Shown one piece after another: positions 20,538 through 38,040 of a stretch of DNA of 42,831 nucleotides. Made by a program: the position numbers and the translations under genes. Within the stretch, counting starts at the first letter, position 1. Each line of letters opens with the position of its first letter. The DNA lies in NCBI GenBank assembly GCA_025201705.1, contig MU616784.1, forward strand, positions 1-42,831, given 5' to 3'. The notes below the pieces were generated by a model that saw only the letters and a list, made by a program, of their open reading frames with translations, did not search any database and was not told the origin of the DNA. The stretch comes from Dissophora ornata. Taxonomy: Eukaryota > Mortierellomycota > Mortierellomycetes > Mortierellales > Mortierellaceae.

Positions 20538-23500
20538 ATGTTTCCCCGAAGCGAGCGCTTTGCGGATAAGGTGTGTATCACCAAAAATGATTTGCGCTAC
20601 ACATACTTCGACGCTGGATATAATTATTCACATACAATCATCTGTCGTCTCCTGGACTCCAACAACACAGATTGAAGTCACTCCAGGGCCAAACCACTAC
20701 GATGTCAAGGCCAACGAGGACGACCCATATAAGCGGTTCGGATTCCTGGGTAAAACCAAACGCTTTGGTGACAACCTGAAAGAATCCGGGCCCAATGGTC
20801 AGGCTGGAGGAGGACCGGCGGGACTAGGAGCGCCATACGAGCGAAATGGGCTTTCTACCTCGCTCCCCTCACTCGTCATTGACGACGATACATCTGTCAC
20901 CGATACTGCCTCTGTTCATTCCAACGGGTCTACGACGCCGGACCATAATCGAAGACCTTCTACTGCTCGATCAAAGAGCAGCGATAAATTGGGTCTCACG
21001 TTTTCAGCCAGCACGAATAAAGTTGAAGAAAGGCTTAAAAAGGAGGTAAGCAGACAATTAAAAACATATTAATAACGACAATTACACTGCCCTCATGTGG
21101 GATGCACGCCAACATCATGGGGACAAAGTATTGGCGGTTTGCGTTCTGCTGTAAGCATCCTGCAGAGGGCAGAAGGACAGGAGCTGCTGTAACCCCCTGA
21201 AACGATCACGATGTGCCTGCGCCTAATCGCTGTTACAATCAACGTATTCTAAGAGATATTCTGTATTTATTCTATTGCATTTACGGTGGTGAACAAAAAA
21301 CAGTTGACAGACTTGACGGACAAGTTTGAGAAGTACCGCATCGCACGACAACGAGATTTGGACGTCATGGGCGAGAAGCAAAAAAAGGCCGAGGCGATGT
21401 ACCAAAGTGCCGTCAAGGACAAGAGCTCAATCCAGACCCAACTGGTCAGCAAGGAATCAGAGATCGGTACGTTGCCCCTTTTCTGTTGTTGATTTTTTGG
21501 AGGGAAACTCGCTATTCTAAATGTGTCATCCGCGCTCATGTGCTCTTGCGACAGGTCAATGTTACACAACGCAAAACTAATTCTCCAAATTCTCCATCGG
21601 CGACATTTTTTTCTTGGTTTTAACCGAACGCGCGCATAGCTGAACTCGGCGTACGGCACAACATGCTGAAGGCCACCGTAAGTTTACTGATGAGGATTGT
21701 TGCAATTAGAGTTGATTCAAAGTTAGTGAGCGGCCAGTTCAAAAATAGCATTCCCGTCTACTGCGCTGCATCTCTTCATTTTAACCTGTTGCCATCTCTG
21801 AGGCTCTCTCTCGAGAGGAGCTAGACAATGCATGCATCTTTTACACGCCACTAAAAAAAAAATGAAATGCTCACAACCTTTTTGCTTTCCTCTGCTCTCA
21901 CGTCCGTGTTTTTTATAGCTCGAAAAATCAGAAAGGGCCGCCACCTTGGTGAATGACAAGATTGGCAAAACCAATCAGCTACAGAAAAAAGTCGATGAGC
22001 TCGAAAAGATTCTTGCCCGAACGAGGCTTTCCCTTGAGGAGCATGAGTCCAGTTCGAATGATATTCGCCAGAAAGTCGAGCTAGAACGGCGGCAGTGGCA
22101 GCAGCAGCTGGACGAACAAAAGGGAGCTGCTGAACAAGAAGTCGCCCATGCAAATGAACGATACCGGTTGGCGGAACAACAGCACGAGGAAGAGATGCTA
22201 AGAGCCAGAGAAAATTCGGACGTGTGGAGGGTCAAGTTTGAAGAACTCGAGAGACTCTTCAAAGAGTTGGAGCGGAAGCTGGAGGCCGAGCAGCGGACGG
22301 TCGGGGAGCTGCGCGAGAGCATGAAGAAGGAGAGAGAGTACCTGCAAGAACAGATTGACCGCGCCAACGACACCATCCAGCGGATGGAGCAAGAAAAACA
22401 AGAGATGGAGTCGAAGTACAAAGAGAAGGAAGCTCGTCTCGAGAATGAAAAGTCAGACTTGGACCGGTCACTACAGAGTTTCCGCAAGGAACTTGAAGAA
22501 ATGACAGAAAGGCATCAGACAACAGAGGAGCTTCTGGAAGAACAACGCACACGGCACTCAGAGGCTGTTGAGAACATGACTCGTCAATACGAAGAGCAGC
22601 AGGCACAATTTGAGAAGGAGCGCCAAGAACATTCACAAGCGCGACAGGACCTTGAGCAGTCTATTGCCCATTTGACCACAGAACTGGGCCAGAACCGTGA
22701 TGCTCTCGCCAAAGTTCATCAGGAACGAGCCGTTCTACAGGACAAGTACAACGAGAGCCAGTCGCACCTTCAAGAGATGTCGAATGCCATGACGGCTCTG
22801 GAAGGACAGTATGAACAATTGAAGGACTTGTCCGCACAGGAGCAGGAGAAATGGTCAGCAAAATACGACACTCTCTCAGCAGAGTCAGAAAGCCAAAGGC
22901 GAGAATCCGATACGACAATAACGGATCTGAAAGTGACTCTGGATCAACGGAATGAAGATTTATCCAGGTTGATGAAAAGCGTCGATACAATCCAAGCAGA
23001 ACTGAAGGTAGTCGATTCCCAACGAGAGGAGGTCATCGCCCAAAAGATGGAAGAGGAAAGGAAAGCCGCAGAGATGCTAGCAAGACTTGCAATGCTGGAA
23101 GAGGAGAACCTCTCGGTGTCTCAGCAACTTGCATCACTCGGAGAGGATAGCCAGATTCTGGAAAACGAGCGTGATCAGTTGAAGAGTGAGTCCCAGTCCA
23201 AGGAGCTGTCGATCAAGTCGCTGGAGACCGAAATCGAACTGATTACAAGCGAGACGAAAGAACGCGAGGCCCAAGACCAGAAACGGATAAAGGAATTGGA
23301 GGACATGCACCATTCAGCCACAAAAGAAACTGACTTGCTCCGTCAGAAAGAAAAGGCTTTGGAGCTGGAGAACGCGAAGTCTCTCGAGAACGCTGCGTGT
23401 CAGAGCGACATAATCGAATCCCTTCAATCCAAGCTGGAAAGGTCAAACATTGAGAGAGAGGTCGAGTATAGGGCTAGCGCTGAGCGCACCAAGGAGCTCG

Positions 23501-24800
23501 AGGCACGATGCCGCGCGATGGAAAGCGCGTTCAATGAGATGTTTGAAAAGTCGGGATCCACGCAGAAGATCGACGAAACTCAACCCCATGATATATGGCA
23601 GCAGCACTCCGCCGCAGTACTCGATATTCTTGTCTACCACACGACCGAGTGCTCCGTCAGCAAGACCGAATATACTACCTTGCTTGAGGAGAATTCCGCC
23701 CTGAAGCAGTCATCCGCTGCGCTGGCTGCTACTTTACAGGAGCAGGAGGCAACCTTTAAGAAGGCTCAGACGGACCACTCTGGACTCTTGACCAAGATTG
23801 CCGAGCTTGAAGACCGGGTTCGACACCTCACCGGAGAGGTCGAGTTCCTTGAAGCCGAAAGCATTGGCAAAGTGGCAATCATCAAAGCCCTCCAAGACGA
23901 ATACGACTACCAGGAAAAGGTTATTCGTGATCTCTCCAAGAATGAAGATGCCGGGAAGGAGGTCACCCGACTTGAGGAAGAACTTCGTATGATGACCGCC
24001 CGTACCCAGGAAACAGAGGCGTGGATCAAAGAGGTGAAAGAAGACAACGAAAAGTACAGACAAGCCTATGTGAAGGCGGATGTGGCTCGTGAAGCGACAT
24101 TGCTGGACATGGCGAAGCTGCACGAGGAGCTCGCAGAGTCTGAGCAGGCACGTCTTCAGGTTGAGAACCAACTCCAGACTGAGGTCCGCGCGATGATCAA
24201 AAAGCATGGATTGACCGGAGACGAGTTATCCAGACTTTCCAAGATGAATGTCGATTCTGCACAGAACCTGAATTTGAAGCAAAAGGTAGTTGTTTAGTCG
24301 CAGGTTGTTTGCTCTTTTGATGCATGCGCGCAGAACTCGTCCTTATCGTATATCTCTCCGTTCTTCAGATCAAGCAAGTAGTGCAACTCAAGGAAGAGGT
24401 CCTGGCCCTGAAGAAGAAGAACCTCGGCCTCTCTAACACCCGCGACTCTTTGCGTCTCAAGTGCTTGCAAGTCGAACGTGAACTTGAGGCTTACAAGGCA
24501 GCCAATGTCTCGAATGCCGTAACGGCACCAGCATCCAGCACTGGAGCAAGATCTCGTGCCTCGTCTGTCGTATCCTCTACATCGACAGTACGTAGCGTAT
24601 CTGCGACAACGATGGTAGTCGCTTCTGATCAGACGTCTGGCGGTAAGCTCCAGCTGCAGGGTTTGGTGCCATTAGCACCCTCTTCACGTTCTCGATCAAC
24701 GTCGCCCGGCACGACGAAGCCCTCAAAAGGCGTTAGCCAGCCTGCGATCAGGTCCAGAGCAGCACGTAGTTTTATGGCAGGCCATTCGACAACGAGCTGA
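20538..24800 (+). CDS. HMMR: RHAMM/HMMR-like spindle coiled-coil protein
   Basis: Six exons (20538-20570, 20671-21045, 21304-21466, 21640-21677, 21919-24285, 24369-24800) join in frame to 1135 aa. The 11-codon first exon, MFPRSERFADK, plus ITPGPNHYDV-type sequence and a KRFGFLGKTKRF repeat match the N-terminal HMMR domain (animal SPGAYDVKT...). Residues about 130-990 are almost unbroken heptad-repeat coiled coil rich in Glu, Gln and Lys. The C-terminal NLKQKIKQVVQLKEEV closely matches the animal RHAMM stretch NLKQKIKHVVKLKDEN, which contains the centrosome/spindle-pole targeting motif. A basic Ser-rich tail follows. Animal RHAMM organises spindle microtubules; a spindle or microtubule role here is by analogy. 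The acceptor at 21303 is less certain because the 258-bp intron has a poor pyrimidine tract. Confidence 0.82.
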
Positions 24801-25088
24801 ATGTAGAATAGATAACCACTTCACTTGCTGAAGTTGTACGATTAACTTGGTGGCAATGAAAACTTTTGGATAAGATGTGATCTGAGCAGATATGATTTAT
24901 TTTCATGAGCGATCGCTGAAATGATTATCTCTGTTGAATCTTACCGTCTGTACCCGACGAATAAAAGCAGCACGAACCAACGCTGGCCCCTCCTCTTCCT
25001 TCCTTTTGAATCCGATTCACTTCTTCATCTCTCATTCCACATCCCTCGTCCTCAACCCTTCACTCCACTCACAATCCCTATCATAACT

Positions 25089-26661
<1,573 letters not shown>

Positions 26662-26806
26662 AGAAATAGCCCATCTCACTCATTTTTCATAGACCAATAT
26701 CATTTTCCAATACAAATTGTAAAGTATCCACCGAGGAGGCACAGGTGCAAGTAACTTGTTGAATTGGGAAAAGGGCTATCTGTTGGTGGCGGAAGCTCAA
26801 ACTCGT

Positions 26807-26812
26807 CACGTG
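26807..26812. promoter_or_regulatory. CACGTG box upstream of ABITRAM
   Basis: tcaCACGTGcag-type palindromic E-box (gtCACGTGca) 79 bp before the ABITRAM ATG, in the 229-bp gap after LYS12. Role inferred from position only. Confidence 0.4.
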
Positions 26813-26890
26813 CAGCTAGTAATGTTTGTATTGATCTTTCCTCAGCCAACTTTTGTTTCTTGCATTCCAACGCATTCAACGCTTTGCACC

Positions 26891-28148
26891 ATGGACGAGC
26901 ATGCCCCGATCGTATATGACCTGACCCCGTACAAGGAGGAGACCAAGAGCTGGGACGAGGATCCGTCCGCCTATCTGCTGCGTTACTATACCAAGTACTA
27001 CTTTCTTGCAACAGGTAAAGTTAAAAAGTATTTTCAAAACAGGACGCACTCCAGCGACATTGGTTCAGGACTACACACATCAAAAGCCATTGGATCGACA
27101 GTACAGAATACACGCGGGGTTACCATTGAAACAAGTGAAATGAAGTGAAAGTGGATTGGATGCGTACAAAGCATCAACCTGGAGCAATCTCTACCGTCTC
27201 AATCGTCTTTCTTTTATTTATTTTGCACTTTATTTTTTCAAAAAAGGTGGTAAGGAGTTGAAGCAATGCCCAACCCAAAAGATCATTGACCTCCAAACCG
27301 GCCTGCAGGTCCTTCGAGGTGATCAGTTCATTTATCAGTCTCCCAACAAACTCTGTATTACGGGATTGGCGCCCACGCACCCCTTGATTGCTCTGAAAGA
27401 TCGATACAAAGTCCTCAACATTCGATTCGATCCTAAAATCATGGGCGCACTCCCACAACCAACGTCGATCCCAGCCAATTCGAAGAAGCAACCGCCACCG
27501 CCTTGCCACTCCGAGACAGTCATTTGTAAGATTGAAGCAAGGGATCTGTTGTGGGAAGAGGAGAAGAATGACGGAGTTATAGAAACGGTATTAGCAGCAA
27601 CAGCAACAGCAACAGGAACAGTATCAGTAGAACCTGAAACTAATGCACCCAAGGAATGCTCAGGATCTGCCTCCTCTTCCATCTCAAAGTCAACACCTTC
27701 GCCACCATCAACCTCAGGGCCAGTAACAGACGCCACACAGGGGCAAAATAAAGAGAAGCCAAAAGAGTCGGTTGATCCATCAAGAGTCATATTTGTGATT
27801 CGTGGAGCGATCAGCGGACATGTAATTGAATTGAATGAGAGGCTGCTTAGACGCGATACTCCCGAGATTACAGACCCAGTTGTCATCGACACTATGCTCG
27901 AGAAGGTACGTTATAGTGTATTCAGTCCAAAACAAAATGTCCAGAGGGCACGCAAAAAGCCGCAACAGCAAAGACTGATATCTCTCATCATTTGATACGT
28001 AATTGCACTTCTAAAGGCATCGACGCACGGCTTCATTGCTGTAATCAGGCCCAAGATCGACAAGACGGAAGTGGCACTGAAGGATCTTTATACGATGGAA
28101 GACTATGAGCGTCTGAGACGAGATCATTCAGCAGCCTCAGTGCAATAA
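26891..28148 (+). CDS. ABITRAM: ABITRAM / FAM206 (Simiate) family protein
   Basis: Three exons (26891-27014, 27247-27905, 28017-28148) give 304 aa, with introns of 232 and 111 bp. Conserved pieces are LLRYYTKYYFLATGGKE, the LCITGLAPTHPLI strand, a VIRGAISGHVIELNERLL glycine turn and the C-terminal HGFIAVIRPK. Together they match animal ABITRAM (RYFTRWY..., ICVITLAESHPVL, GYIAVVLPK). The fold is a lipoyl/biotinyl-like barrel. In mammals the protein is nuclear and linked to actin and transcription, but its biochemical role is open. This copy is longer than the about 180-aa animal form because of a low-complexity Thr/Ser/Pro insert (about 155-215) between the barrel halves. The start ATG (accATGG) is in strong context. 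Confidence 0.85.
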
Positions 28149-28561
28149 AAAAGGAAAATTTTGCACAGGAAACGTGCCAATGGGTTCAATATATTTTGTA
28201 TTCTCTATTTATTGTCCAAAGCTCGAAAGAGGTCTGGTTCGTTTGGATCTGCTTCCAGGAGAGGCGAAGAGACGTGGCAAGAGGCAAAAGAGAAGGGGAA
28301 GGAAAAGGAAGAGGAGAAGTTGAAGTCATAAATGTGTCGCAAAGCAACACAGAAGGACATTGTACTGTACAGAGAGGGTTATGATACATGGCGCAAAACG
28401 CAAATAACAAAGAAGGTAGTGAGTACAGGAGGGGTGCATGTGCATGGACAAACAGGGAAGATGGCCGTAAACCGAGCGCGTTTGCGTGACATTAGCACAA
28501 CGTACAGCGACTTGGCCGCAACAAGTGTTGTCTACACACACGCGGGTCAAAGGAGACAAGA
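28149..28561. other. Convergent 3' region, ABITRAM / Ste20 kinase
   Basis: About 410 bp between facing stop codons. It includes a purine-rich stretch (gagaaggggaaggaaaagg, about 28289-28315). No gene or RNA is recognisable. Confidence 0.5.
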
Positions 28562-33572
<5,011 letters not shown>

Positions 33573-33923
33573 TGGCTAGTCAAGGTAAGCGTCTCGTGTA
33601 TGTGCAGGTGTACTGAGGCCGCAGAGTGGACAGATTACATGCAATACAGAAATGGCACTGGTGAGAAGAAGCGTGGAATCCAGGCGGCAGGGCCAGAGGT
33701 GATGCAATAAAGGGGAACGAGACAGGGCAGGAAAAGACAGAGCAACGAACAGGTCGTGGATGGTGTTTGATGGAGACGAGAGCGAGTTTGAAGTCGGTAA
33801 AAAAAGAGTTGCACGAGGGAGGATCCCAGTGAAAGTAAAACAGTCATGTGATCTCTAAATGATTTATCGACACTCAGCAAGACGGCACTGTGGGCGAGAG
33901 CAGCTAGAGCTTGTTATTTTTGT
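33573..33923. promoter_or_regulatory. Intergenic: kinase promoter and cyclin 3' end
   Basis: About 350 bp between the cyclin stop and the kinase start, both genes on the minus strand. The kinase promoter and leader and the cyclin 3' UTR must share it. No TATA box or other element stands out. Confidence 0.4.
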
Positions 33924-35602
33924 CTATGGTACAATGTTGCCGTTCGGGAGGCGATCTGGCTCGACATAGACCGGCGTCGCTAGTTTCGCAGGGCTGTTCA
34001 GGTAACCTCCATACGACGGTGTGCCGTTCTCTTGGTACTCGCTTCCAGGCTTCGATCCAGGGAGCATCTAAATGTAAGAGGTGGTGTCAAGATGGTCAAA
34101 ACGGGCCAAAATTAAATAAAGGTGACTTCCAGAGCAGTCTATAACGCAATCTTTGCTCCGTGCCTTATCCAAGGATCGTCCGCCCTTATTTGGGAACTGT
34201 GCATACTGATCCAGGATCTCGTTCGCAGCATCTATATAAACAGAGACCAATGTCATGAAAGTCAGGAAGATCCGGCTTCCCTCAGAGCCGATTGTTGCTA
34301 CATCTACCGTTGGCTACCTTGGATATCCTGGTTATCGGGTTCAAATAGTTCCCTCCAAATGTCGCCCAGTGCATCGTTCAAGTTCTCATCCAAATACTTT
34401 GCTGCGATATACATTGCCGCTAGCGCAATGATCTTTGGTGGGTATAGCAAGCATAATGTCGTCCTCAGACTAATATCAGGCAAGAGAGCTTCTCAGTAAG
34501 TCATGACACCGAGCGTAAGCAATTGTTGAACTGTGCGTTCCGCGGAAGGAAGTCCCATACCTGTCATTGATAAATGCCCATGCCACCTGCTTCAACTTTC
34601 TTACGCCTATTATTTGGATTGCATTCATTCAAATGTTAAGGTTTGGTCCATTATTCAGGCAAAGCGTTTCCTGAAAGCCGCAAGTCGAGACGTACGAAGA
34701 GGATCTTTGGTGTAGTGATTGTTGAAAAGCGAGAGCATGTATGGGTATGGGTGATCCACAGTGAGCTCAAAGCAGAGGGTCTCCAACAGAACCTCCTCCG
34801 TGTAGATAATTGTGTCCTTCCAAACGCGATACTCCTACAGCGTTAGACAGATAGGGTCAGTTTGAGTGTAAACGCGCTAGGCGGTCATTTCTTTATCTCT
34901 CATTATCAGCTCAATGCGCCTTACCTTGGAGTTGTCGTCAATTGGTATTTCTCTCTTCGCTGCCTTTTGTGCACAGGCGATAATGACGTCCTTGAACTTG
35001 CGAGTAGATTCCTCAGTTTTGCTGGCAAGGTAAATACAGGTTGCGCCAATGTCCTGTTGAAGATGGAGTAACGGTTGTGAAAAGAAAAGAGCAATCAAAT
35101 ATCCCAAGTGGCGATATCTGTTAGCTTTCATGTTTCTTTTCCTGTTGAGCCCCATCCAGAGCTCGTGCTGCATTGTTGTTCATCCACTGGCCAAAGCGGA
35201 AAGCGATATGGCACTTGCATAAAACTTGTAGTCTTTGAGAGAGTGTCGCATATAAAAGCGGTGGAAGAAGAGTGCCGCGGTCGCCATGGTCAACTGAGGA
35301 CTAGTATTTTTATGACCCGTGAGAGAGATGTCAGCGCGCGCTTGTGTGCTTGATCTGTCGATGTGTTGTTTGCAATTAAACGTCTTCGGGGGTGATTATC
35401 CTTCGAAATGGCACACAAGTAATGATGCCAAACGTAGCGAATCATTCAGCACTCACAGCTTGAGGTGCATCCCCACTTGAATAATAAACGTGATCCCCTT
35501 GCTGCGACTTTCTTTTTCAAACTGATAGGAGAGACCAGACATGAGAGACGGCGACCTGTACAGATCTTCCTTCCGGAAAAGCCATTGGTTCTCGGTCGCC
35601 AT
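33924..35602 (-). CDS. Transcription-type cyclin (cyclin K/T, Ctk2-like)
   Basis: Eight exons (35602-35457, 35300-35219, 35053-34925, 34834-34696, 34606-34561, 34469-34318, 34231-34146, 34067-33924) give 307 aa. The first cyclin box reads FIIQVGMHLKLPQLTMATA, HRFYMRHSLKDY and ATCIYLASKTEES; the second contains VAWAFINDSLRTTLC and PPKIIALAAMYIAAKYL. This pattern belongs to cyclins that pair with Cdk9/Cdk12-type kinases (Ctk2, cyclin K/T) phosphorylating the RNA polymerase II tail. The second intron (35218-35054) must use a GC donor (TAT|GCAAGT), since no GT donor keeps the frame. The final intron uses a weak GTTATA donor and is the least sure part; the last exon (MLPGSKPGSEYQENG...) is Gly/Pro-rich. 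A CACGTG lies at 35865-35870 upstream. Confidence 0.85.
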
Positions 35603-35864
35603 GTTGCTCATCCTGTTGTATAGTCAGGCTGGTATTTCCTGTGCTGCTGTGGTTTGATTTATAGTCGCTGTTGCTGTTGCTGTTCTGCAATATGGTGATT
35701 GTTATAAGCGCCAGTGTATGGTGTATGGTTCTGCGATGGAATGAACGGAGGGAGTCTGTGGAGCTGAGATCAGGAGTGGGGTTGTCGATCGCAGGTGGTT
35801 GGTGGTGGTCAAATGTTAGTGGAGGACGCACAGAGAACATGTCCCGCTTCAGATGTGGGTAAGT

Positions 35865-35870
35865 CACGTG
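35865..35870. promoter_or_regulatory. CACGTG box upstream of the cyclin gene
   Basis: gtCACGTGat palindromic E-box 263 bp upstream of the cyclin start and just past the TSTD2 stop. Role inferred from position only. Confidence 0.35.
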
Positions 35871-35888
35871 ATACACAACGATGCTATT

Positions 35889-37593
35889 TTATTGCTCTAC
35901 ACCAAGCGCTACTCTTCGCTCTCTTTCGCATTTGCATATCCCTCGTTTGACGCGACGAGCGCCTGGGCCGCTCGCCTGACCTGAATGCACGTATTGCCGC
36001 ACCTTCTCTCCCATGTCCTGGCATTCTCCGCAGCAAAACATGCCGCTTTCGCCTCCAGGAGCCACAGGTGAGCATGACATACAGGCAATAATAAGCCGAT
36101 GGCAGCCAAACCCGTCGCATTTGACATATCGTGCGCAGGAGGAGCTGCATTTCTGGCAGAAAGAAATCAGTCGATTACCATCTTCAAATGAAGCATTGGA
36201 TTCAGCTGATATATCCTCCAAACCGAGAGATTGACGAGCATCAAAGACGTAGTTTTTCCCGAGCCAAAGCGAGTCCTTAGTGGATCCTTCCTGCTTGATC
36301 CACTCCAGATAGTTGTGAATGCCTCCCTCTAACATGAGCACCTTAGCAGGCCGTGTATCTTCTTCAGACTCTAACGACTGACGCAAGTAACTTGTGGCCT
36401 TTTCGCTAGTATGAAGTGATGAATAAATTGTTGTCTGAGCGTTCACTGTAGATTCCTAGGTGAAAAAAATCCTGTGAGCTAATCGGGGAAGGTTGAAAGG
36501 CTTACCAACGAATGCCTCCTGTGCAATACGACAGAATAGTCTTGCCAGCAAACTGATCCTTGTTTCGATCGACATAGTCCCGAAAAGAGGAGAACTTTCG
36601 AATTGGCGGAGTAACAGCCCCAGGGAAGCGCCCTATCGAGGACTCATAGTAATTACGCACGTCTAGAACAATGGCATCCTCCCTACCCTCCAACTCTTTA
36701 AGTTTCTGATGGAATTCGCTAGGTGGCAATTTGCCCCGCTTGTTTTCTGGATCATGGTAGACGCTGAGCTCTGGAGCTCCAAGGGGACATATCTCCTCGA
36801 CAACCTTGATGGACATAGTCTCGCCAAACACATGCCGACACCCTGCTGTTGGCTTGAAAAAGCTGTATCTTTTCTTTTCAAATGCAGACTGATCTGCCTT
36901 TGAAACAGGGTGAGTTGGTCGAGAAAGATGGAGCGATTCGAATTCTGGGAGGCTAGTGAGATTATCGATATAGGCTTCGATAGATTCCGATGGGCCGGCC
37001 AATGTAGCGTTGATGCCCTCCTTGGCCACTTTGACTTTCCCGCAAAGGTCTAGCTCGACAGACCACGCCTTGTGAAGCTTGGCAAGAGCTAGTGGATCAC
37101 TGATAGGCAGGTACGAATAAAATAGGATGACGGTCCCTTGTGCCGGGCCACAACTGCAATTGAGGTTGATAGGGTCACTCCCGTACTTTTCGGCACGCCT
37201 TGATGTGAACTCGCCGTCTCTGTTGTCTTCTTGCGAAGTTGCCCTGGGTCGCATACTCAACAGCTGTTGGTTAATCTGAGCCTGCAACAGGTCGTCATGG
37301 TTGGTTGCAACATGTCTGTACATTGCCGGCGCATTGTTGTAGATCAGGCCGCAGCAAGTCCACGAGCTATCTTCAGACCGCCTCTCCTGGAGCATTGCAT
37401 CATGAGCTTGCGTTCTGGCTTTCCTGACATTCATGTTCATCCTCGGTTGTTGAAGCTGCATCCAGTCGTTTTGGAATACACCTGAACAAGGTGGAAACAC
37501 TCCAAGCCACTGTGGAGCCTTTTTTTTTTTTTTTTTTAGAACATCACCCTCTCTACATTCGAGGAACAGAACACGTTCTAAGGAGATCACCAT
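35889..37593 (-). CDS. TSTD2: TSTD2-like rhodanese protein (TrhO/UPF0176 family)
   Basis: Two exons (37593-36506, 36405-35889; 100-bp intron) encode 534 aa. A zinc finger at about 80-99 (CCGLIYNNAPAMYRHVATNH) matches the CCxxxF...RHVATxH finger of animal TSTD2. Next come the TrhO-type N domain (ILFYSY..., KVKVAKEGINATLAG) and a rhodanese domain (AIVLDVRNYYESSIGRFPGA) with active-site loop YCTGGIRCE, Cys357 being the catalytic position. The C-terminal Cys-rich part (CQKCSSSCARYVKC..., CCGECQDMG) is a second metal site. Bacterial TrhO hydroxylates uridine 34 of tRNAs; the same is plausible but unproven for TSTD2. Residues 20-25 are six Lys coded by 18 consecutive A. A later Met (MQLQQPRMNMN) could be the true start, removing that tract. 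Confidence 0.88.
37520..37537. repeat. 18-bp homopolymer T (A on the coding strand)
   Basis: A pure 18-base run in the predicted N-terminal coding region of the TSTD2-like gene, read as six AAA Lys codons. It is prone to polymerase and ribosome slippage, and to sequencing error. Confidence 0.8.
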
Positions 37594-38040
37594 CACATCC
37601 TTTCTCTAATCGCACTACACCTACGAAAAATCCTTGACATACCTCCAGATTACGTTCGCATCGCCCTATTGACCCGTTGCACCATCGGACCTGTCGCACC
37701 CACTTGTCACACCTCAGAGAGTGCGCGTCGCGTGCAGCAAAGACTAGAGAGCGATCATATCTAATTGTGCCTCGCCACTCGTTGTATGTTATCCGTTGAT
37801 TTCGCCCAGCCGCATCAAAACCAAAATAAAAAAAAGTGTACTTCGTTCCCGGAGGAGCGGCAATGGCTTAGTGCACTCGAAGTCCGGTTTCTCCAAAGCG
37901 AGCGAGCTCGACCTTGGCACTTCAGCTCACTGACCAGTTCCCTCGGTTCTGCAACTTCCAATGGATAGAACAATCCAGACGCCGGCACGCAACCCCAGGA
38001 ATTTGGTACTGGTCCAAGAGCCTCAAGAGCAAACGCCACC
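37594..38040. promoter_or_regulatory. Divergent promoter, TSTD2 / ATAD2-Yta7
   Basis: 447 bp between outward-facing starts. An ATG at 37961 opens a 50-odd-codon ORF in another frame that overlaps the chosen ATAD2 start. It could be a uORF or, less likely, part of a different first exon. No TATA box stands out. Confidence 0.4.

Noticed and set aside
21975..22487. 170-codon minus-strand ORF rich in Ser, Cys and Phe
   Set aside because: It is the antisense shadow of the Glu/Lys-rich coiled coil of the RHAMM-like gene.
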